Shown one piece after another: positions 7,569-12,925 of a DNA stretch of 12,925 nt. The stretch comes from DASSKA01 sp035690905 (lineage in GTDB: Bacteria > Actinomycetota > Actinomycetes > Propionibacteriales > Nocardioidaceae). A program made the translations under genes and the position numbers. The number at the start of each line of letters is the position of its first letter. Positions within the stretch are counted from its first letter, which is position 1. The stretch is taken from NCBI GenBank assembly GCA_035690905.1, contig DASSKA010000046.1, positions 1-12,925 of the forward strand, written 5' to 3'. The notes under the pieces were generated by a model, which was given only the letters and a program-made list of their open reading frames with translations, was not told where the DNA came from and did not search any database.

Positions 7569-9374
7569 GTGACCGACCCGAACCCCCCGTCCGAGCCCCC
7601 GTCCGTCCCCGCCCCGCCCAACGAGCTGCCCCCGGCCTACCCGGCCCGGGCGGCCTGGGGCACCGCGACCAAGCTGCGCGCCTGGCAGGCCGCCGCGATG
7701 GAGAAGTACTTCGCCGGGGAGCCCCGCGACTTCCTCGCCGTCGCCACCCCGGGCGCCGGCAAGACGACGTTCGCGCTGACCGTGGCCGCGGAGCTGCTGT
7801 CCCGCCGGGTGGTGGACAGGGTCACCGTGGTCGCGCCCACCGAGCACCTGAAGACCCAGTGGGCGGATGCGGCTGCCCGTGCGGGCATCCCGGTCGACCC
7901 GTCGTACTCCGGAAGGAGAGGCCGCACCAGCAAGGAGTACGTCGGAGTGGCGGTCACCTACGCCGGCGTGGCCGCCAACCCGCTCGCACACCGGGTGCGC
8001 ACCGAGCGGTTCAAGACCCTGGTGATCCTCGACGAGGTGCACCACGCCGGTGACGCGCTGTCGTGGGGCGAGGCGGTGCGCGAGGCGTTCGAGCCCGCCC
8101 GGCGACGGCTGGCGCTCACCGGCACCCCGTTCCGCTCCGACATCAACCCGATCCCGTTCGTCAGCTACGCCCCGGACGCCGATGGTTCCCCGCGCAGCGT
8201 CGCTGACTTCACCTACGGCTACGCGCACGCGCTGGCCGACCACGTGGTCCGGCCGGTGCTGTTCATGGCCTACAGCGGCCAGATGCAGTGGCGGACCCGG
8301 GCCGGGGACGAGGTGGCCGCCCGGCTGGGCGAGCCGCTCACCAAGGACCTGACCGCGCAGGCGCTGCGTACCGCGCTGGACCCGCACGGTTCGTGGGTGC
8401 CCGCCGTGCTGCAGGCCGCAGACCGACGGCTCACCGAGGTGCGCCGGCACGTCCCCGACGCCGGCGGGCTGGTGATCGCGACCGACCAGGACTCCGCCCG
8501 TTCCTATGCCGGACTGCTCGCCGAGGTCACCGGCGAGAAGCCGGTGGTGGTGCTCTCGGACGAGAAGGCAGCCTCGAAGCGGATCGCGTCGTTCGCCGAG
8601 GGGGAGCAGCGCTGGATGGTGGCGGTGCGGATGGTGTCGGAGGGTGTGGACGTGCCCCGGCTGGCCGTCGGGGTCTACGCCACCACCACCGCGACCCCGC
8701 TGTTCTTCGCCCAGGCGGTAGGTCGCTTCGTGCGGGCCCGTCGCCGCGGCGAGACCGCGTCGGTGTTCCTGCCGTCGGTGCCGAGCCTGCTCGGGTACGC
8801 CGGGGAGATGGAGGCCGAGCGCGACCACGTGCTGCGCCGGCGGGTGGACAACGACGAGGACGTGTTCGCCGCGGAAGACGAGCTGCTGAGCCGGGCCCAG
8901 GAGGCCGAGGCGGCCAGCGCCGAGGAGCTCGGGTCGTTCGAGGCGATGGGGTCGGAGGCCCGCTTCGACCGGGTGCTGTACGACGGAGGCGAGTTCGGCC
9001 ACGAGGGTGAGGTGCACGTCGGCTCGGAGGAGGAGATGGACTTCCTCGGCATCCCCGGGCTGCTCGAGCCGGACCAGGTTCGGGACCTGCTGCGACACCG
9101 GCAGAGCGAGCGCGCCCGCCGCCAGCGCCGTACCGGCTCCACACCGCAGGACGTCGAGCGGGACGTGTCCACCCACGAGCAGCTGGCCACGCTGCGCCGG
9201 GAGCTGAACGGCTTGGTCGCCGCGTGGAACCACCGCACCGGGCAACCGCACGGTGTCACGCATGCCGCGCTGCGCCGGGAGTGCGGCGGACCGGCCGCCG
9301 CGCTCGCGACCGCGGACCAGCTGCGAGCGCGGATCGACCGGATCAGGGACTGGGCCGCCCGCCGGACCTCGTGA
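7569..9374 (+). CDS. SF2 DEAD/DEAH-type helicase with a distinctive C-terminal region
   Basis: A 601-residue superfamily 2 ATPase. Motifs visible: ATPGAGKTT (Walker A, K65), VVAPTEHL (Ia), DEVHH (Walker B, D155-E156), LTGTPFRSD (III, from L183), and QAVGRFVRARRRG (VI, 382-394) with SEGVDVPRL before it. After about residue 420 there is an acidic, charged helical stretch, an LGIPGLLEPDQVRDLL segment, and a final region with NHRTGQPHG then LRRECGGP. The role is unwinding or remodelling RNA or DNA; which is not evident. GTG 7569 (MTDPNP) is preferred for a weak GAGAG upstream; GTG 7560, overlapping the protease stop as GTGA, is equally possible and adds three residues. It is coupled to the genes upstream. 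Confidence 0.88.
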   Translation: MTDPNPPSEPPSVPAPPNELPPAYPARAAWGTATKLRAWQAAAMEKYFAGEPRDFLAVATPGAGKTTFALTVAAELLSRRVVDRVTVVAPTEHLKTQWADAAARAGIPVDPSYSGRRGRTSKEYVGVAVTYAGVAANPLAHRVRTERFKTLVILDEVHHAGDALSWGEAVREAFEPARRRLALTGTPFRSDINPIPFVSYAPDADGSPRSVADFTYGYAHALADHVVRPVLFMAYSGQMQWRTRAGDEVAARLGEPLTKDLTAQALRTALDPHGSWVPAVLQAADRRLTEVRRHVPDAGGLVIATDQDSARSYAGLLAEVTGEKPVVVLSDEKAASKRIASFAEGEQRWMVAVRMVSEGVDVPRLAVGVYATTTATPLFFAQAVGRFVRARRRGETASVFLPSVPSLLGYAGEMEAERDHVLRRRVDNDEDVFAAEDELLSRAQEAEAASAEELGSFEAMGSEARFDRVLYDGGEFGHEGEVHVGSEEEMDFLGIPGLLEPDQVRDLLRHRQSERARRQRRTGSTPQDVERDVSTHEQLATLRRELNGLVAAWNHRTGQPHGVTHAALRRECGGPAAALATADQLRARIDRIRDWAARRTS

Positions 9375-9375
9375 G

Positions 9376-9389
9376 TATCCTTCAGGATC
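9376..9389 (+). promoter_or_regulatory. -10-like TATCCT before the IclR gene
   Basis: TATCCT (9376-9381) begins just after the helicase stop codon and ends 8 nt before the ATG at 9390. The IclR gene may thus have its own near-leaderless transcript in addition to read-through from the helicase. Confidence 0.5.
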
Positions 9390-10037
9390 ATGCCGGAGAC
9401 CTCGCAGACCCTGCAGCGCGGTCTGCGGGTGCTGAGCGTGCTGGCGGAGTCGCCGAACGGGCTCACCGTCACCGAGCTGGCGGCTGCCGTCGACGTGAAC
9501 CGGACCGTGGTGTACCGGCTGGTGACCACCCTGGAGCAGGCCGGCCTGGCCCGCCGCGACACCTCGGGCAAGCTGCACATCGGCCTCGGCGTGCTGACCC
9601 TGGCACGCGGCCTGCAGCCGGTGCTGCGCTCGCTGGCCAACCCGGTGCTCCGCGCGCTGGCCGAGGAGCTCGGCTCGACCGCGCACCTGACCATCGTCGA
9701 CGGCGCGGAGGCGCTGGCGATCGCCGTGGTGGAGCCGAGCTGGACCGACTTCCACGTCGCCTACCGGGTCGGCGCCCGGCACCCCCTCGAGCTGGGGGCG
9801 GCCGGCAAGGCGATCCTGCTCGGTCGCCAGGTCGCCGCCGGGGAACCGGTCGCGGAGCGCTCGGTGCAGACCCAGGGTGAGCTGCAGGCCGGTGCCCGCG
9901 GGATGTCCGCCCCGGTGCTCGGCGTGGACGGGCTCGAGGCGTCGGTCGGCATCGTCACGCTCGGCGAGGTGGACCCCGCGGTCATGGAGCCGGCGGTCAC
10001 CCGCGCCGCGCGCGACATCGCGGGCCGGCTGTCTTGA
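9390..10037 (+). CDS. IclR-family transcriptional regulator, shortened effector domain
   Basis: A 215-residue regulator. Residues 1-60 are the IclR winged helix (TLQRGLRVLSVLAES, LTVTELAAAVDVNRTVVYRLV, LEQAGLARRD). The ligand domain follows from about residue 70 with YRVGARHPLELGAAGKAILLG and GARGMSAPVLGVDGLEASVGIV. IclR proteins are usually about 250 residues; here the segment between AGKAILLG and the GARG strand is about 35 residues shorter than usual. The frame is open and well conserved on both sides, so this looks like a compact form and not a frameshift. It sits 15 nt after the helicase and converges on the AsnC gene with 3 bp between stops. Position near hpd suggests a role in tyrosine catabolism. 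Confidence 0.85.
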   Translation: MPETSQTLQRGLRVLSVLAESPNGLTVTELAAAVDVNRTVVYRLVTTLEQAGLARRDTSGKLHIGLGVLTLARGLQPVLRSLANPVLRALAEELGSTAHLTIVDGAEALAIAVVEPSWTDFHVAYRVGARHPLELGAAGKAILLGRQVAAGEPVAERSVQTQGELQAGARGMSAPVLGVDGLEASVGIVTLGEVDPAVMEPAVTRAARDIAGRLS

Positions 10038-10040
10038 CCG

Positions 10041-10505
10041 CTACTCCTCGACGGCCGCGCCGAGCAGCGGCAGCACTCGGTAGGGGATCTGGGTGGCCAG
10101 CGCGATCACCGTCGATGACCGGACGATCCCGGCGTCGGACAGCACCGCGTCGATGACCCGCTGCAGGTCGGCGTTGGACCGGGCCACCACCCGGCACCAC
10201 ATGTCCCCGGCGCCGGTGATCGTGTAGGCCTCGAGCACCTCGGCGATCCCCGCCAGGTGGGCGGCGATCGCCTCGTGCCCGGAGCCCTGCCGGATCTCCA
10301 GGGTCAGGAACGCCGTCACCGGATGGCCGAGCGCGTCGGGGTCCAGCGACGGGCCCCACCCGCTGATCACCCCGCTGGCGGCCAGCTTGTCGAGCCGGGC
10401 CTGCACGGTGCCGCGGGCCACGCCGAGACGCCGGGACGCCTCCAGCACGCCGATCCGCGGCTCGGCCGCGAACAGCCGGATCAAAGTGACGTCCAGATGG
10501 TCCAT
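10041..10505 (-). CDS. Lrp/AsnC-family transcriptional regulator, divergent from hpd
   Basis: A 154-residue protein of normal family length. Residues 2-50 are the N-terminal helix-turn-helix (LDVTLIRLF, GVLEASRRLGVARGTVQARLDKL). Residues 62-140 form the RAM ligand-binding domain (AFLTLEI, ITGAGDMWCRVVARSNADLQRVI). The family forms dimers and octamers that respond to amino acids or related metabolites. The start at MDHLD is chosen because it begins the family domain and GAGGGG lies just upstream; a longer in-frame ATG at 10601 would run over the hpd start and add unrelated residues. It shares an 83-bp divergent region with hpd and probably regulates it, perhaps sensing tyrosine or 4-hydroxyphenylpyruvate (inference). 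Confidence 0.88.
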   Translation of the reverse strand: MDHLDVTLIRLFAAEPRIGVLEASRRLGVARGTVQARLDKLAASGVISGWGPSLDPDALGHPVTAFLTLEIRQGSGHEAIAAHLAGIAEVLEAYTITGAGDMWCRVVARSNADLQRVIDAVLSDAGIVRSSTVIALATQIPYRVLPLLGAAVEE

Positions 10506-10525
10506 GGCCCCTCGAGGAAGCGGAC

Positions 10526-10548
10526 AGTTTGTACAGTGAATGAGCTCA
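10526..10548. promoter_or_regulatory. AsnC-side -10-like element and TGAGCTCA palindrome
   Basis: On the minus strand CAAACT (10531-10526), within TGTACAAACT, could be the -10 of the AsnC gene, giving a leader of about 14 nt. The 8-bp perfect palindrome TGAGCTCA (10541-10548) lies about midway between the two starts and upstream of the hpd -35. It is a candidate core of a regulator site. Short palindromes occur by chance, so confidence is low. Confidence 0.3.
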
Positions 10549-10551
10549 GCC

Positions 10552-10588
10552 TTGCACATTCTGCGTTGGCCCGCCACGATGCGGAACC
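10552..10588 (+). promoter_or_regulatory. hpd promoter: TTGCAC - 17 bp - CACGAT, leaderless
   Basis: TTGCAC (10552-10557) and CACGAT (10575-10580) are separated by 17 bp, ideal for a housekeeping sigma factor. The -10 ends 8 nt before the hpd ATG at 10589, predicting a two-base or absent 5' leader. No ribosome-binding site is seen between. Confidence 0.55.
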
Positions 10589-11788
10589 ATGACCGACTCA
10601 CTGACCCAGGACGAGCTGAAGGCCGATCTCACCCTCGAGCAGCTGCGCCAGCTGGTCGGGCTGGTGGAGTACGACGAGAGCCGGGACCCGTTCCCGGTGA
10701 TCGCGCAGGACGCGGTGTGCTTCGTGGTCGGGAACGCCACCCAGACCGCGCAGTTCTACCAGCTCGCCTTCGGGATGGACCTGGAGGCCTACCGCGGGCC
10801 GGAGAACGGCTGCCGCGACTCCAAGAGCTATGTGCTCCGGTCCGGCTCGGCCCGGTTCGTGGTCTCCGGCGGGGTCACCCCGGACAGCCCGCTGCTGGAC
10901 CACCACCGCCGGCACGGCGACGGCGTCGTCGACCTGCCGATGGAGGTGCCCGACGTCGACAAGTGCATCGACCACGCCCGGGCGGTGGGCGCGACGGTGC
11001 TGGTCGAGCCGCACGACGAGTCCGACGAGCACGGCACCGTGCGGATCGCCGCCATCGCGGCGTACGGCGAGACCCGGCACACCCTGGTCGACCGGTCCCG
11101 CTACCACGGCCCGTACCTTCCCGGCTACGTCGCCGCGAAGACCACCGTGACCCGCGCCGAGGGACACCCGAAGCGGCTGTTCCAGGCCGTCGACCACTGC
11201 GTGGGCAACGTCGAGCTCGGCCGCATGGACGAGTGGGTCGCGTTCTACAACAAGGTGATGGGCTTCGTGAACATGGCGGAGTTCATCGGCGACGACATCG
11301 CCACCGACTACTCGGCGCTGATGTCGAAGGTGGTCGCCAGCGGCAACCACCGGGTGAAGTTCCCGCTCAACGAGCCGGCCGTAGCGAAGAGGAAGTCGCA
11401 GATCGACGAGTACCTCGAGTTCTACGACGGCGCCGGCTGCCAGCACATCGCGCTGGCCACCGGCGACATCCTGCGCACCGTGGACCTGCTGCGCGACAAC
11501 GGTGTGGAGTTCCTCGAGACCCCGGACTCCTACTACGACGATCCGGAGCTGCGCGAGCGCATCGGCAAGGTGCGGGTGCCGATCGAGGAGCTGAAGAAGC
11601 GCAAGATCCTCGTCGACCGGGACGAGGACGGCTACCTGCTGCAGATCTTCACCAAGCCGATCGGCGACCGGCCCACGGTGTTCTACGAGTTCATCGAACG
11701 GCACGGGTCGCTGGGCTTCGGCAAGGGCAACTTCAAGGCGCTCTTCGAGGCTATCGAGCGCGAGCAGGAGCTGCGCGGCAATCTCTGA
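10589..11788 (+). CDS. hpd: 4-hydroxyphenylpyruvate dioxygenase
   Basis: A 399-residue Fe(II) enzyme converting 4-hydroxyphenylpyruvate and O2 to homogentisate and CO2 in tyrosine and phenylalanine breakdown. It has two vicinal-oxygen-chelate halves: an N-terminal one (about 38-175) and the catalytic C-terminal one. Iron ligands are H203 in AVDHCVGNVELG, H286 in GCQHIALAT and E367 in VFYEFIERHG. Other hallmarks are KFPLNEPA, the segment KRKSQIDEYLEFY, and the C-terminal GFGKGNFKALFEAIE helix that gates the active site. Length and ends are normal. No other homogentisate-pathway gene follows within the window. The next gene starts 33 nt downstream with its own -10-like element. Confidence 0.96.
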   Translation: MTDSLTQDELKADLTLEQLRQLVGLVEYDESRDPFPVIAQDAVCFVVGNATQTAQFYQLAFGMDLEAYRGPENGCRDSKSYVLRSGSARFVVSGGVTPDSPLLDHHRRHGDGVVDLPMEVPDVDKCIDHARAVGATVLVEPHDESDEHGTVRIAAIAAYGETRHTLVDRSRYHGPYLPGYVAAKTTVTRAEGHPKRLFQAVDHCVGNVELGRMDEWVAFYNKVMGFVNMAEFIGDDIATDYSALMSKVVASGNHRVKFPLNEPAVAKRKSQIDEYLEFYDGAGCQHIALATGDILRTVDLLRDNGVEFLETPDSYYDDPELRERIGKVRVPIEELKKRKILVDRDEDGYLLQIFTKPIGDRPTVFYEFIERHGSLGFGKGNFKALFEAIEREQELRGNL

Positions 11789-11808
11789 CGGACGGCCCTG
11801 TCCGGTGG

Positions 11809-11821
11809 CACAATCCGGCCC
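11809..11821 (+). promoter_or_regulatory. -10-like CACAAT, leaderless start of the RDD gene
   Basis: CACAAT (11809-11814) ends 7 nt before the ATG at 11822, the same arrangement as at 1856. TGACGG at 11787-11792, overlapping the hpd stop, is a possible partial -35 with a 16-bp spacer. Confidence 0.5.
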
Positions 11822-12499
11822 ATGACACAGATCCCGGCCGGGTGGTATCCCGACCCTGCCGACCCCTCCGGCGCCTTCGGGCAGCGGTACTGGGACGGTC
11901 GGCAGTGGACCGAGCACGTGCAACCAGGTGCGTCGTACGCCGCCAACGCCAGGGACGCGACGACCCCTGACGGCCAGCCGCTGTCGGGCTGGTGGGCCCG
12001 GGTGGGTGCCTACGTCATCGACCAGATCGTGATCGGCATCGTGGCGATGCTGATCGGATTCCCGCAGCTGCGTGTCGTGGCCCACGAGTACGCCGTCTTC
12101 TTCCAGGAGACGATGCAGCGGCCGGGGAGCACGTCGGCGCTGGCGGGCAACGCCCAGCTGGCCGCCGGCATCGCCGGGCCGATGGCGGTCCTCGCGTTGA
12201 TCACGCTGGTGGTGAACTTCGTCTACAACGTGGGCTTCCTGAAGTGGCAGGCCGCGACCCCCGGGAAGCTGCTGCTCAAGCTGCGGGTCCGCCGGCGTGA
12301 GGTGGCCGGCCCGCTGCCGTGGGGCACCGTGCTGCGGCGCTGGCTGGGGCAGTACTGGGCGTCGTTCCTGTCCCTGGTGCCGGTGCTCGGCGCGGTGGTC
12401 GGGCTGTACCCGATCCTCGACGACCTGTGGCCGCTGTGGGACGGCAAGCGTCAGGCCCTGCACGACAAGGTGGCCCGCACCAACGTGGTGCGCCGCTAG
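11822..12499 (+). CDS. DUF2510-RDD family membrane protein
   Basis: A 225-residue protein. Residues 5-35 are a DUF2510 module (PAGWYPDP, RYWDGRQWTEH), a short cytosolic motif common in actinobacterial membrane proteins. An RDD domain follows from about residue 56: ARVGAYVIDQIVIG with R60 and D67 in the first membrane helix, a second hydrophobic helix (GPMAVLALITLVVNFVYNV), GKLLLKLRV, a third segment (FLSLVPVLGAVVGLYPILDDLW), and the terminal DGKRQALHDKVARTNVV. RDD proteins are multi-helix membrane proteins; some have been tied to ion transport, but no function is established for this type. It lies 33 nt after hpd; a functional link is not evident. Confidence 0.9.
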   Translation: MTQIPAGWYPDPADPSGAFGQRYWDGRQWTEHVQPGASYAANARDATTPDGQPLSGWWARVGAYVIDQIVIGIVAMLIGFPQLRVVAHEYAVFFQETMQRPGSTSALAGNAQLAAGIAGPMAVLALITLVVNFVYNVGFLKWQAATPGKLLLKLRVRRREVAGPLPWGTVLRRWLGQYWASFLSLVPVLGAVVGLYPILDDLWPLWDGKRQALHDKVARTNVVRR

Positions 12500-12523
12500 C
12501 GGCGTCCGCACAGCGGCAGGGCC

Positions 12524-12540
12524 GGTTTGTGGAAACCTTT
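12524..12540 (+). terminator. Small hairpin with short T run after the RDD gene
   Basis: GGTTT (12524-12528) and AAACC (12533-12537) can pair around a 4-nt loop and are followed by TTT. It lies 25 nt after the RDD stop. The 5-bp, AT-containing stem is weak, so this is only a possible terminator. Confidence 0.3.
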
Positions 12541-12561
12541 ACTGCCGCGGACAAATCGGGG

Positions 12562-12596
12562 CATCATGGGCACGTAGTTGTCGGGGGGACAGGTCC
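12562..12596 (+). promoter_or_regulatory. Possible -10 and clear Shine-Dalgarno of the MEDS gene
   Basis: CATCAT (12562-12567) would start a transcript near 12574. GGGGGGA (12583-12589) lies 7 nt before the ATG at 12597 and supports that start. Unlike many neighbours, this gene appears to have a normal leader. Confidence 0.4.
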
Positions 12597-12925
12597 ATGT
12601 ACCACAGTGCAGACGATGACACGATGGCTGGCTTCCGCCATGAGGCGGTGCTCTATCGGGACGGCATCGGGGGGTTGCTCGATGCCGTCCTACCCTTCGT
12701 TGCCGAGGGCCTCGAGGCCGGGGAGCCGGTGATGGTCGCCGAGCCGCCGGAGGCGATCGCCGCTCTCGAGGTCGCGCTCGGCGCCGACTCCTCGCGGGTC
12801 ACCTTCGTGGACATGTCCACGCTCGGGCGCAATCCCGCGCGGATCATCCCGGAGTGGCTGCGGTTCGTGGACCGGTTCGGCGGGCGCGGGCCGGTGCGCG
12901 GGGTCGGCGAGCTGGCCTGGCCGGG
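12597..12925 (+). CDS. MEDS-domain regulator, likely RsbA-type anti-sigma factor (3' truncated)
   Basis: The open frame runs off the window end after 109 codons. From residue 13 it reads FRHEAVLYRD, then LLDAVLPFVAEGLEAGEPVMV, a segment near FVDMSTLGRNPARIIPEW, and finally GPVRGVGELAWP. This is the pattern of the MEDS (methanogen/methylotroph, DcmR sensory) domain. In actinobacteria MEDS is usually followed by a HATPase_c anti-sigma kinase domain, as in RsbA-family regulators of stress sigma factors, but that part would lie beyond the window. The domain is thought to sense small ligands. The start is supported by GGGGGGA upstream; an internal ATG at 12624 is less likely. Confidence 0.8.
   Translation, partial: MYHSADDDTMAGFRHEAVLYRDGIGGLLDAVLPFVAEGLEAGEPVMVAEPPEAIAALEVALGADSSRVTFVDMSTLGRNPARIIPEWLRFVDRFGGRGPVRGVGELAWP

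Noticed and set aside
7548..9782. Long minus-strand open frame (744 codons)
   Set aside because: It lies opposite the helicase and IclR genes, has low-complexity His/Gly/Arg/Val composition and no recognisable domain.
10598..12511. Long minus-strand open frame (637 codons)
   Set aside because: It is the complement of hpd and the RDD gene, with repeated V/H/D/R-rich shadow sequence and no motif.
12524..12580. GGTTT or GGAAAC as a stress-sigma -35
   Set aside because: No matching -10 (GGGTAT or GTT) occurs at the required spacing, so an alternative-sigma promoter is not supported.

Overview
The window is high-GC DNA from an actinobacterium, most likely a Nocardioides-like member of the Propionibacteriales. 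The reasons are strong G/C bias at third codon positions, frequent GTG starts, and typical actinobacterial families (DUF3039, DUF2510-RDD, DUF3048 lipoprotein, MEDS regulator). An actinobacterial-type c-di-AMP (ydaO) riboswitch also sits ahead of a secreted NlpC/P60 hydrolase. The genus is an inference; no rRNA or marker gene is present.

Layout. 1-128 is the C-terminal end of a HIT-family protein. 164-919 is a FabG-type short-chain reductase with a strong Shine-Dalgarno. 920-1283 is a gene-free leader whose 3' half is the riboswitch controlling the NlpC/P60 gene (1284-1781), which ends at a long GC hairpin. 1856-2905 is a DUF3048 lipoprotein that converges on a TetR regulator (2912-3538, minus). 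TetR is divergent from an unrecognised 176-residue protein (3632-4162), with a repeat-rich likely operator between them. 4189-5634 is an ACT-domain malic enzyme overlapped by a YqgE/AlgH protein (5627-6214). A tight block follows: DUF3039 protein (6260-6508), secreted M43-type zinc metalloprotease (6535-7563), SF2 helicase (7569-9374) and a compact IclR regulator (9390-10037). An Lrp/AsnC regulator (10041-10505, minus) is divergent from 4-hydroxyphenylpyruvate dioxygenase (hpd, 10589-11788), the second step of tyrosine breakdown. A DUF2510-RDD membrane protein (11822-12499) follows, and the window ends inside a MEDS-domain regulator starting at 12597.

How the parts work together. Most genes are chromosomal housekeeping or metabolism, and no mobile element, CRISPR array, tRNA or rRNA was seen. 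The clearest regulatory units are the riboswitch with its cell-wall hydrolase, the TetR divergon, and hpd flanked by AsnC- and IclR-type regulators. A repeated theme is a -10-like hexamer (xANNNT) ending 6-8 nt before the start codon. It occurs at eight starts (1856, 3538 minus, 4189, 6260, 6535, 9390, 10589, 11822) and suggests many leaderless transcripts. I found no clear new defence or mobile system. The best leads are the riboswitch geometry, the leaderless starts, the helicase block with an inserted secreted protease, and the unknown protein at 3632.
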